The notes beneath the pieces were generated by a model. The model worked only from the letters and a program-made list of their open reading frames with translations. It was not told the origin of the DNA and made no database searches. 24,976 bases of DNA, taken from positions 1 to 24,976 of the forward strand of contig CALZUY010000023.1 in the NCBI GenBank assembly GCA_945829445.1, written 5' to 3'. Of the stretch, positions 1-7,053 are shown piece by piece. The DNA comes from Butyricicoccus_A sp945486175 (GTDB lineage: Bacteria; Bacillota; Clostridia; Oscillospirales; Butyricicoccaceae). The position numbers and the translations under genes are program-made. Position 1 is the stretch's first letter; every line of letters begins with the position of its first letter.

Positions 1-314
1 CGTCCAATGTCATCGAGCTGAATGCCATTATTTCCAGCCTGATGTTCCAGAAGGTGGATGATTCCCCATATATCTATTTCCGCCGCGCAAAATCGGTCAC
101 TGTCATTTCGGAAACACCGCTGCCGTGGACGCTGGATGGCGAAGCCGGCGGCACCTTCTGCTATTCGCAGGCGGATATCATGCCGGGCGCAGTCACATTC
201 AATCTGGCCTCCCTGCCGAATGAGAAGAACATCCCTGCCCAGCAGACACTGCCCGGAGCCGAACCGGACACGCTGCCGGAGGCACAGGAGGATACGCAAT
301 CCCCCGAAACCTGA
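1..314 (+). CDS. YegS/DgkB-family lipid kinase, C-terminal fragment
   Basis: The gene starts upstream of the window, so only about the last 104 codons are seen, read in the frame that begins at base 3. The visible part has the features of the C-terminal beta-rich half of diacylglycerol/sphingosine-kinase-like proteins (YegS, DgkB, BmrU): a stretch of the type 'VTVISETPLPWTLDGEAGG', in which the D-G-E triad is typical, followed by a short strand rich in V, T and F and then an acidic, proline-rich tail that is probably not structured. Such enzymes phosphorylate diacylglycerol or a related lipid at the inner membrane face. The ATP-binding N-terminal half (GGDGT motif) lies outside the window, so activity cannot be judged. 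The stop codon lies inside a short inverted repeat, and the next gene has its own promoter, so this is the end of a transcription unit. The family call rests on a short segment and is moderate. Confidence 0.6.
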   Translation, partial: SNVIELNAIISSLMFQKVDDSPYIYFRRAKSVTVISETPLPWTLDGEAGGTFCYSQADIMPGAVTFNLASLPNEKNIPAQQTLPGAEPDTLPEAQEDTQSPET

Positions 315-341
315 TGCCGTCCGGTTTCGACTGTATTTTTT
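305..341 (+). terminator. Weak candidate terminator overlapping the stop codon of the lipid kinase
   Basis: CGAAACC (305-311) can pair with GGTTTCG (323-329) around an 11-nt loop that contains the TGA stop, with a run of six T from 336. A second small AT-rich inverted repeat (AAAAAC/GTTTTT, 358-373) follows. Both are weak. Together they are the only termination signals before the promoter at 400-428. Confidence 0.35.
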
Positions 342-399
342 GGCAATTATTCCGCACAAAAACCGGGGTTTTTCCGTGTTTTTTCTCTGTTTTGCCGTT

Positions 400-428
400 T
401 TGACACGGCGGGACAGGAATGCTATACT
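400..428 (+). promoter_or_regulatory. Sigma-A promoter for the DUF2798-like gene
   Basis: The -35 box TTGACA (400-405) is perfect and is followed by a 17-bp spacer. The -10 box TATACT (423-428) is preceded by TGC, an extended -10. Transcription should start near 435, giving an untranslated leader of about 150 nt before the start codon at 584. Confidence 0.85.
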
Positions 429-445
429 ATAGAAAACTTCAAACA

Positions 446-549
446 GACGCAAACGACACATGTAGTACCTTCCGGTATGTAAATCTGATTACGGCACGTA
501 TTTTCCCCATAATCAGACCGGCAGGCGGCCATGTGTCTTTTTTTGCGTC
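446..549 (+). ncRNA. Structured 5' leader, unassigned cis-regulatory RNA candidate
   Basis: The leader folds by eye into a closed multibranch structure. GACGCAAA (446-453) pairs with TTTGCGTC (542-549), and GACACATG (455-462) pairs with CATGTGTC (530-537). This gives about 16 bp of closing helix, interrupted by one C on the 5' side and four T on the 3' side. Inside are a small hairpin TACC-TTCC-GGTA (466-477) and a perfect 8-bp hairpin TCTGATTA/TAATCAGA (484-491/510-517) with an 18-nt loop. Seven T (538-544) follow directly on the inner closing helix, so the inner helix plus T-run could act as a terminator that competes with the outer helix. It matches none of the riboswitch consensus sequences I know. 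The fold is seen in the sequence; the regulatory role is inferred. Confidence 0.55.
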
Positions 550-583
550 CAAATCCCCAATTATGCAAAGGAGTTATGATTCT

Positions 584-1159
584 ATGCCAAGAAATCAGTT
601 CCAGCGAATGGTATTCGCGTTCCTCACCGTGCTCATCACGGTACACGCCTATGTATTTTACAGCCTGTATGTGGTCAATGGCAGCGCGCTGTGCAGCGCA
701 ACCGGCGCTTCGGGTGTGCTCTCCGCCATCCGTCAGCAGGGCGGCGTCTATATGTTCGGCCACTTCCTCCCGATCTGGGCCGTCATCCTCATCGAATTTG
801 TCTGCGCTTACACGCTTGAGCTGACGATGGGAAGCCCCTGCTCGTTCCGTCTTGCCTGCAAGGTCTTTGACCCGCGCACAACACATCCTGTCCTGTTTGA
901 ATGTGCGATTATCTGTGCAACGGTCGGCCTGATGTGCCCGACAATGAGCTTCCTCGCAGCGTGGATGTATTATCCGTATTATGAAGGCTTCCACCTTCTG
1001 ACGCTGCTGGCAAACTGGCTGCGCCTGGTGTGCTTCAACCTCCCGTTTGCTTATTTTACGCAGATGTTCTTCATCCAGCCGTTTGTGCGCACGGCATTCA
1101 AATTCCTCTTCCGCCGCGACCTTGCGCGCCGCAGTGCACCTGCCGCAGAGGCAGCCTGA
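584..1159 (+). CDS. DUF2798-like four-helix membrane protein
   Basis: This is a 191-residue integral membrane protein of unknown function. Four hydrophobic segments are visible, near residues 10-30, 60-82, 105-128 and 137-160. The two halves look alike: a helix pair, a polar linker containing an F-D-P-R stretch, then another helix pair ending in N-L-P-F-A and a basic tail. This suggests an internal duplication, as seen in proteins carrying two DUF2798 units; the family name is my recognition and is moderate. The start at 584 is chosen because AAAGGAG (567-573) lies 10 nt upstream. In-frame starts further upstream would lie within the structured leader. The gene stands alone, between its own promoter and leader and a strong terminator. 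The elaborate leader implies expression in response to a signal, and a transport or stress role is only a guess. Confidence 0.75.
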   Translation: MPRNQFQRMVFAFLTVLITVHAYVFYSLYVVNGSALCSATGASGVLSAIRQQGGVYMFGHFLPIWAVILIEFVCAYTLELTMGSPCSFRLACKVFDPRTTHPVLFECAIICATVGLMCPTMSFLAAWMYYPYYEGFHLLTLLANWLRLVCFNLPFAYFTQMFFIQPFVRTAFKFLFRRDLARRSAPAAEAA

Positions 1160-1188
1160 CGGCAGCTCTTCTCTGACAGCCGTATAAA

Positions 1189-1236
1189 AAAATGACGTTC
1201 TCCCGGCGCGCCTGCGCCGGGTAAGAACGTCATTTT
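1189..1236. terminator. Bidirectional rho-independent terminator
   Basis: AAAATGACGTTCT (1189-1201) plus CCCGGCGC (1202-1209) pair with GCGCCGGG (1214-1221) and AGAACGTCATTTT (1224-1236), giving a stem of about 21 bp with a 2-nt bulge. There is a T-run on one side and an A-run on the other. It lies between the convergent DUF2798-like gene and ftsH, and can serve both. Confidence 0.9.
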
Positions 1237-1253
1237 GTGTTTTGTTGGAATTT

Positions 1254-3320
1254 TTATTCCTCCGGCTTTTCGCCGTCGGAATCGTCCTGCTGTTCCGCAG
1301 CATCCGCACCGAATACCTGCGTCACTGCGTCATCCAGCAGCTTCTTTGTCTGCTCCGCATCGTCTGCGCCATCAGCCTTCGGCTCAAAGACCTGCGTCGC
1401 GGCGTCATCTGCCGGTTTCTCAGACTTGTTATCGTCCGCTGCCGTATGCGCTGCACCGCGCTCCAGATGGAACAGCTGCTCACCGCGCTGATGGTCCGGC
1501 ACTTCCTCGCCGTTGAACATCTTCTCAAAAGCCTCGCCGTCCATTGTCTCGTTGCGGATCAGATATTCCGCGACATTGGTCAGCACTTCCATATGGCTCT
1601 TCAGCATTTCCTCGCACTTCTCATATGCTTCCGTAATGATGCGGCGGATTTCCGCGTCGATTTCCGAAGCGATTTCCTCCGAGAAGTTCTTGGAGGTGGC
1701 AAAGTCGCGGCCGAGGAAGACTTCCTCCTGTCCTGCGCCGTAGTTGATCGGGCCGATGCGGTCACTCATGCCATACGTGGTGACCATGCTGCGCGCCATC
1801 TGCGTCGCGCGCTCGATGTCGTTGGAAGCGCCCGTGGAAATGTCGTCCATCGTCAGCTTCTCCGCGACACGGCCGCCGAGCAGCGTCACGATCTGCTCCA
1901 GCATCTCATTTTTGGAGGCATAGAACTTATCCTCCTGCGGCAGGCTCATGGTAAAGCCGCCTGCGCGTCCGCGCGGCACGATGGAAATCTGATGCACCGG
2001 GTCCTGTGTCGGCAGCAGGCGGGTGACAACCGCATGGCCTGCCTCGTGATAGGCGGTCAGGCGCTTTTCCTTTTCGCTCATGACGCGGCTCTTCTTCTCC
2101 GTGCCCATGATGACCTTGAGGAACGAATCCTCGATGTCCTCCATGCTGATGAGGCGCTTGTTGCGGCGCGCCGCCAGCAGGGCAGCTTCGTTGAGCAGGT
2201 TCTCCAGATCGGCGCCGGTGAAGCCTGCAGTGGATTTCGCAATTGAGTCGAACCGGACATCCGGATCGAACTGCTTGCCGCGCGCGTGTACCTTGAGGAT
2301 GTCCTCGCGGCCCTTCCTGTCCGGTGCGCCGACATAGACCTGGCGGTCAAAGCGTCCCGGGCGCAGCAGTGCCGGGTCAAGGATATCCTGGCGGTTGGTC
2401 GCGGCGATGACGATGACGCCTTCATTTGCACCGAAGCCGTCCATTTCGACGAGCAGCTGGTTGAGTGTCTGCTCGCGCTCGTCATGTCCGCCGCCAAGGC
2501 CCGCACCTCTGTGGCGGCCGACGGCGTCGATCTCATCGATGAAGACGATCGCCGGTGAATTTTTCTTCGCCTGCTCAAACAGGTCGCGGACACGCGATGC
2601 GCCGACGCCGACATACAGCTCGACAAAATCCGAGCCGGAAATCGACAGGAACGGCACGCCTGCCTCGCCTGCAACCGCGCGCGCAAGCAGCGTCTTGCCG
2701 GTGCCCGGAGGGCCGACAAGCAGCACGCCCTTCGGGATGCGCGCGCCGATGGTAGTAAATTTCTGCGGGTTCTTGAGGAATTCGACAATTTCCTCCAGCT
2801 CCGCCTTTTCCTCATCCGCACCCGCGACATCCTGGAACGTCACATGGCGTTTGTCATCGGTGGCGAGCTTGGCGCGCGCCTTGCCGAACTGCATGGCACC
2901 GCGTCCGCCGCCGTCCTGCTTGCTGAACATAAAGTACCAGAACAGGCCGAAGATGGCGAACAGGATGATATACGGCACGATGCTGGCCCACCACGGAATC
3001 TCCTGTGTCTTCCAGTCATAGTCCTTGATGATGCCGTCTGATTTCTGCTGGCGGATGGTGTCGCCGAGGTCGTTGAAGAACAGCTCGACGCTGGGCAGGC
3101 GGTATTCAAGCGTCGAATTGTCCTTGAGTGTCGCCTTGAGCGTGCTGCCGTCAATGACAAAGCTCGTGACCTGTTCGTCCTCAAACGATTCAATCACCTG
3201 CGCATATGTCACCGCCGGGGTCGTGTCCTGCTGCAGCAGCACGGATACTGTAATGACGAGAAGGACAAGGATGATGGCATAAAATCCCAGGCCCTTCATT
3301 TTGTTGGTGTTACGATTCAA
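1254..3320 (-). CDS. ftsH: ATP-dependent zinc metalloprotease FtsH
   Basis: This is a membrane-anchored AAA+ protease that extracts and degrades membrane and soluble proteins. In order along the 688 residues: TM1 about 10-30; the external domain; TM2 about 112-132; Walker A GPPGTGKT (about 203-210); Walker B IVFIDEID (about 258-265); the second region of homology with two arginines (about 310-326); zinc site HEAGH (425-429); and the acidic third-ligand segment near 492. All key residues are present. The acidic tail after about residue 630 is low in complexity and carries a repeated D-D-A-x-T-Q-V-F motif. The start is TTG: GAGAGGAG lies 12 nt upstream of it, whereas the first ATG (codon 8) is too far from that site. 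It is the last gene of the leftward operon, 34 nt after hpt, and ends at a strong terminator. Confidence 0.97.
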   Translation of the reverse strand: MNRNTNKMKGLGFYAIILVLLVITVSVLLQQDTTPAVTYAQVIESFEDEQVTSFVIDGSTLKATLKDNSTLEYRLPSVELFFNDLGDTIRQQKSDGIIKDYDWKTQEIPWWASIVPYIILFAIFGLFWYFMFSKQDGGGRGAMQFGKARAKLATDDKRHVTFQDVAGADEEKAELEEIVEFLKNPQKFTTIGARIPKGVLLVGPPGTGKTLLARAVAGEAGVPFLSISGSDFVELYVGVGASRVRDLFEQAKKNSPAIVFIDEIDAVGRHRGAGLGGGHDEREQTLNQLLVEMDGFGANEGVIVIAATNRQDILDPALLRPGRFDRQVYVGAPDRKGREDILKVHARGKQFDPDVRFDSIAKSTAGFTGADLENLLNEAALLAARRNKRLISMEDIEDSFLKVIMGTEKKSRVMSEKEKRLTAYHEAGHAVVTRLLPTQDPVHQISIVPRGRAGGFTMSLPQEDKFYASKNEMLEQIVTLLGGRVAEKLTMDDISTGASNDIERATQMARSMVTTYGMSDRIGPINYGAGQEEVFLGRDFATSKNFSEEIASEIDAEIRRIITEAYEKCEEMLKSHMEVLTNVAEYLIRNETMDGEAFEKMFNGEEVPDHQRGEQLFHLERGAAHTAADDNKSEKPADDAATQVFEPKADGADDAEQTKKLLDDAVTQVFGADAAEQQDDSDGEKPEE

Positions 3321-3354
3321 AAGTATATGTCACTCCTCTCCGTTGCCGGAAGTG

Positions 3355-3894
3355 TTATTCCCCATATACCGACGGCTTGAGCACGCCGACATACGGCAGG
3401 TTGCGGTACTGCTGGTCATAATCCAGACCATAGCCCACAATAAAGGAATCCGGAACACGGAAGCCGCTGTAAGCAACCTCCACCGGTACAACCCGGCGCT
3501 CCGGCTTATCTAAAAACGTGCACAGCGCAATGGATGCCGCGCCGCGCGCCTTTAGTGTCTTCATCAGATAGCTGAGTGTGCGCCCGCTGTCAAGAATATC
3601 CTCGACAATGATGACATGGCGGTTCTCAATGCTGTTGTCAAAGTCCTTGACGATTTTTACCTCGCCGGAGGAGCTTGTGCCGGAGCCATAGCTGGACACC
3701 GACATAAAGTCGACCGTACATGGAATGGTGATGGCGCGCACCAGATCCGCCATGAACATAAACGAGCCCTTGAGCACGCTGATGATGATGGGATCCTTAC
3801 CCGCATAATCCTCCGAAATTTTTGCACCGATCTCTGCAACCTTCGCTGCGATTTCTTCCTCGGACAGAAGTACTCTCTCGATATCCTGATTCAT
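3355..3894 (-). CDS. hpt: Hypoxanthine phosphoribosyltransferase
   Basis: This purine-salvage enzyme converts hypoxanthine or guanine plus PRPP to IMP or GMP in the cytoplasm. The 179-residue length is normal. The PRPP-binding loop VIIVEDILDSGRT is at 94-106, the L-K-G-S-F segment that helps bind pyrophosphate is near 41-45, and the C-terminal R-N-L-P-Y-V-G-V-L-K-P segment is typical of bacterial Hpt. The ATG at 3894 has GAGGAG eight bases upstream, inside the end of tilS, and the gap to the tilS stop is only 3 nt. The tilS-hpt-ftsH order is a long-known conserved block in Firmicutes, in which TilS and Hpt have been reported to act together on ftsH expression in Bacillus. That link is established knowledge for Bacillus and is not shown here. 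Confidence 0.96.
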   Translation of the reverse strand: MNQDIERVLLSEEEIAAKVAEIGAKISEDYAGKDPIIISVLKGSFMFMADLVRAITIPCTVDFMSVSSYGSGTSSSGEVKIVKDFDNSIENRHVIIVEDILDSGRTLSYLMKTLKARGAASIALCTFLDKPERRVVPVEVAYSGFRVPDSFIVGYGLDYDQQYRNLPYVGVLKPSVYGE

Positions 3895-3897
3895 ACC

Positions 3898-5217
3898 TTA
3901 GCTCCTCTCTTTTTTCCAGCCATCCCCGCTGCGCGTGAAGGCAAATGCCCCCGTCGTGCCGCAATACCTGCTGTCGACGCCGATTCCGGCTGCCGCCACG
4001 ATATCTTCTCCGCAGCAGAGCACCGGCAGTGCGTCCCGCTGCTCCGGCGGAATCCCACGCTCGGCATACAGCCGTTTGAGCGAACGCGCGCCGCGCGCAC
4101 CTGGCAGGGTCATGCGGTCATCCGGCCGCCAGCGCCGCACATACAGGCAGACTGTGTTGATTGTATCATATGCGATCGGATAAAATTTGAACGAACTGTG
4201 AATATCCTGTATTTTTCTCGTGATACACACGATATATGCACCGAACTGCACCTGCCGCTCCGGAACCAGCCCAACCCGGCCGGTCTCCGGCGGCATCGGT
4301 TCGATGCGGATTTCATCGCCGCGCCGCAGGGCGCGCCGCCGTCCCGGCAGGCTTGCCGTTCCGGACTTTTTCCGTGCGAGTGCCAGCACGGCGGCAATCT
4401 GCCGCTGCCCGACCTCGCCCATCGGCGTGCCCGCCCGCGTGAGCATGTCGCGCACCGCACGTGAGGCGAGTGCCTCCGGCATCTCCCGCAGCCGCGCCGC
4501 GGAAATCGACGTGCCGCCGACCTGCGCCAGCGCGTCAAGGCAGTCATTGTCCTGCCGCAGCAGCGCTGCCGCCTGCGCCGCATGGCGCGCGGCAGCCGGT
4601 TCAATGTCCCGCAGGGCGGGAATCACGTTGTGCCGGATGCGATTGCGCGTGCAGCTGTCATCCAGATTGGTCGCGTCCGTGCGCCAGTCCTGCCCGCGCC
4701 GGGTGAGGTAGCCCTCCACCTGCTGCCGCTCGACCGCGATCAGCGGGCGGATGATGTTGCCGCGCACCGGCGGAATGCCCGCCAGTCCGGCACTGCCCGT
4801 GCCGCGGATGAGATGGAACAGCATGGTTTCCAGATTGTCGTCCGCCGTGTGCGCCGTCGCAATGCGCGCCGCACCGCAGTTCTGTGCACAGCGGTCAAAA
4901 AATGCATACCGCAGCGCGCGCGCCGCAGTCTCCACCGACTGCTTCTGCTGTTCGGCAGCGGCCTTTGCATCACAGCGCTCCGCATAAAACGGAATGCCCA
5001 GGCGTTCGCACAGCGCGCGGCAGAACGCCTCGTCTGCATCCGCCTGCGCCCCGCGCAGCCCGTGGTTCAAATGGCAGGCGCACACATCATAGCCCAGCTC
5101 GTGCAGGCACAGCAGCAGGCTGACCGAATCCGCACCGCCCGACAGGCCGCACAGCACGCGCGCGCCGTCCGGAATCATGTCGTACTGTTCAATTGTACGG
5201 CGTACCAGCTGCTTCAT
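3898..5217 (-). CDS. tilS: tRNA(Ile)-lysidine synthase
   Basis: TilS converts the wobble cytidine of tRNA-Ile(CAU) to lysidine, switching it from methionine to isoleucine decoding; it is essential in most bacteria. The ATP-pyrophosphatase P-loop SGGADS is at 26-31. After it come the typical H-L-N-H-G-L-R segment, the A-T-A-H-T-A-D-D-N-E-T segment, the D-x-T-N-x-D-x-x-x-x-R-N-x-I-R-H-x-V-I-P motif, and a C-terminal TilS-C domain with the R-P-D-D-R-M pattern. I use the ATG at 5217 (439 residues), because it overlaps the dnaB stop as ATGA, the usual mark of translational coupling. A start 16 codons upstream would lie well inside dnaB and adds nothing conserved. The gene is followed closely by hpt. 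Confidence 0.95.
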   Translation of the reverse strand: MKQLVRRTIEQYDMIPDGARVLCGLSGGADSVSLLLCLHELGYDVCACHLNHGLRGAQADADEAFCRALCERLGIPFYAERCDAKAAAEQQKQSVETAARALRYAFFDRCAQNCGAARIATAHTADDNLETMLFHLIRGTGSAGLAGIPPVRGNIIRPLIAVERQQVEGYLTRRGQDWRTDATNLDDSCTRNRIRHNVIPALRDIEPAAARHAAQAAALLRQDNDCLDALAQVGGTSISAARLREMPEALASRAVRDMLTRAGTPMGEVGQRQIAAVLALARKKSGTASLPGRRRALRRGDEIRIEPMPPETGRVGLVPERQVQFGAYIVCITRKIQDIHSSFKFYPIAYDTINTVCLYVRRWRPDDRMTLPGARGARSLKRLYAERGIPPEQRDALPVLCCGEDIVAAAGIGVDSRYCGTTGAFAFTRSGDGWKKERS

Positions 5218-6548
5218 TCGTGCCTTCGATCCTGATTGTAAAAGGTTGTATACTGACCGAGCCACTGGAGCATGACCGAACCGGTTGCACCGTGGCGGTT
5301 TTTGGCGATAATAATTTCCGCGTTGTTCTTTTCGTCGCTGTCGCTGTCATAATAGTCGTCGCGGTAGATAAACAGGACGATATCTGCGTCCTGCTCAATC
5401 GCGCCCGATTCACGCAGGTCGGACAGCATCGGCTTTTTGTCCTCGCGCTTTTCAACCGCACGCGACAGCTGTGACAGGCAGATGACCGGCACATTCAGCT
5501 CCTTTGCCATGATCTTCATGGCGCGGGAGATTTCGCCGATCTCATTGACACGGCTCTCCGAGCGCTTGCCCGACTGCATCAGCTGCAAATAATCGATGAC
5601 GATCAGGCCGAGGTTGTCGCCAAGGCGGCGGCATTTCGCCTTGATCTCCGCGACGGTAATCGCGGGGTTGTCGTCGACATAGATGTGGGTCTTTGCGAGC
5701 GTATTGGATGCGCGCGCGATTTTCGCCCAGTCATCCGGGTCGAGCTCGCCGGTCTTGAGCTTCTGCGAATCGATGACCGCCTCCTGCGCCAGCAGACGGG
5801 ACGCCAGCTGGTCCTTGCTCATCTCGAGCTGGAACAGGACAACGTCCTTTGCCGTGTGCTTGGCGGCATACAGCGCGACATTGAGCGCAAAGGCGGTCTT
5901 GCCCATGCCCGGACGCGCCGCAATGAGAATGAGGTCGGATTTGTTCAGGCCGGTCAGCCTGCGGTCAAGCTCATGGAAGCCGGTCGGCAGGCCGGGCAGC
6001 CCGCTTTCACTCTGCGCCAGCTCATCCAGGCGGTTGTAGACATCCAGAATGACGCTCTTGATCGGAGTTAATCCCTGTACCTCGCGCCCATGGCGCACCG
6101 CATAGATTTTCTGCTCCGCCGACTCCGCGATATCGCCCGCTTCGCCTGCGCCCTCGTATGCCATCGCCTGGATATCCGCGCCTGCCGACGCGATTTCGCG
6201 CAGCATGCTCTTGTCGCGGATGATGCGCGCATATTCGCGCACGCCCGCCGCGGTCGGCGTGACATCCATCAGCTGGGACAGGTAGGCGCGGCCGCCTGCG
6301 TCATCATATGTGCCGTTGATCTTGAGCTCATTGAGCACGGTCACGGCGTCGATGCGCACCGAACCGGTGAACATCTCGAAAATGGTCTCAAAAATGCGGC
6401 GGTTTTCCTCCGCATAAAAGTCCTCCGGGCGCAGCAGCTCGATGACCTCCGGTATACAGGACGGGTCGATCAGCATGGAGCCGATCACTGCCTGCTCCGC
6501 TTCCAGCGCCTGCGGCATCTGCCGCGCCAGCAGCTCATCCATTGCCAT
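5214..6548 (-). CDS. dnaB: Replicative DNA helicase DnaB/DnaC type
   Basis: This is the hexameric 5'-3' helicase of the replication fork (named DnaC in Bacillus). The N-terminal collar domain, about residues 10-110, contains A-E-Q-A-V-I-G-S-M-L. The RecA-like motor has Walker A ARPGMGKTAF near 211-220, Walker B L-I-V-I-D-Y-L-Q-L-M near 315-324, and the later S-Q-L-S-R-A-V-E and D-L-R-E-S-G-A-I-E-Q-D-A-D motifs. The length of 444 is normal, and no intein interrupts the P-loop, a frequent insertion site. The ATG at 6548 has AGGAGGG with 9-nt spacing. It sits 27 nt after rplI and overlaps tilS by 4 nt. Confidence 0.97.
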   Translation of the reverse strand: MAMDELLARQMPQALEAEQAVIGSMLIDPSCIPEVIELLRPEDFYAEENRRIFETIFEMFTGSVRIDAVTVLNELKINGTYDDAGGRAYLSQLMDVTPTAAGVREYARIIRDKSMLREIASAGADIQAMAYEGAGEAGDIAESAEQKIYAVRHGREVQGLTPIKSVILDVYNRLDELAQSESGLPGLPTGFHELDRRLTGLNKSDLILIAARPGMGKTAFALNVALYAAKHTAKDVVLFQLEMSKDQLASRLLAQEAVIDSQKLKTGELDPDDWAKIARASNTLAKTHIYVDDNPAITVAEIKAKCRRLGDNLGLIVIDYLQLMQSGKRSESRVNEIGEISRAMKIMAKELNVPVICLSQLSRAVEKREDKKPMLSDLRESGAIEQDADIVLFIYRDDYYDSDSDEKNNAEIIIAKNRHGATGSVMLQWLGQYTTFYNQDRRHE

Positions 6549-6575
6549 GCTGTTTTCCCTCCTGACCGTGCGGAA

Positions 6576-7025
6576 TTACTCTGCCTCTGTTACCTGGACC
6601 TTCATCTTGCCGACGACCTCCGGATACAGCTTGACCTTCAGCTCAAATGTGCCGAATGTCTTGATCGCTTCATCCAGGACAATCTTCTGCTTGCTGACCT
6701 CAATGCCGTGCTCCTTCTTGAGCTGTGCCGCGATTTCCTTGCTCGTGACCGAACCGAAAATGCGTCCGCTCGTGCCGCCCTTGGCGGTCATGTGCACGAT
6801 GATGGATTCAAATTTCTTTGCATTTGCTTCGGCTTCCGCGCGCTCCACTGCCTCGCGGTGTGCGCGTGCCTCCTCAGCCTGCTTCATCTGGTTCATATTG
6901 TCCGCTGTTGCGGCAACTGCCAGGCCTCTGGGCAGCAGGTAGTTTCTGCCATAGCCCTCGGATACCTCGACGAGCTGGCCCTTCTTGCCCTTGCCCTTGA
7001 CGTCCTGCTGTAAAATTACCTTCAT
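6576..7025 (-). CDS. rplI: 50S ribosomal protein L9
   Basis: L9 is a large-subunit protein at the base of the L1 stalk that helps keep the reading frame. The 149 residues show the N-terminal domain (MKVILQQDVKGKGKKG, then G-Y-G-R-N-Y-L-L-P-R-G-L-A), the long connecting alpha helix rich in A, E and K, and the C-terminal domain with G-x-I-F-G-S-V-T. The start at 7025 is fixed by that conserved N-terminus and by AGGAGGG just upstream. A longer reading frame upstream overlaps gdpP and is not real. The neighbours gdpP and dnaB match the widely conserved gdpP-rplI-dnaB cluster. Confidence 0.97.
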   Translation of the reverse strand: MKVILQQDVKGKGKKGQLVEVSEGYGRNYLLPRGLAVAATADNMNQMKQAEEARAHREAVERAEAEANAKKFESIIVHMTAKGGTSGRIFGSVTSKEIAAQLKKEHGIEVSKQKIVLDEAIKTFGTFELKVKLYPEVVGKMKVQVTEAE

Positions 7026-7053
7026 AACGAATCCCTCCTGGGTAGCTAAACTC

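Noticed and set aside
446..549. A c-di-GMP-I riboswitch was considered for the leader because of the GACGCAAA word
   Set aside because: The following conserved AGCC and the GG-AAACC and tetraloop-receptor elements are missing; the word is fully used in the closing helix.
422..1309. A minus-strand open frame of 295 codons opposite the DUF2798-like gene
   Set aside because: It crosses a bidirectional terminator and a promoter, and the opposite strand has a membrane protein with a good ribosome site.
5214..6548. An intein in dnaB
   Set aside because: The P-loop and neighbouring motifs are continuous and the length is normal.
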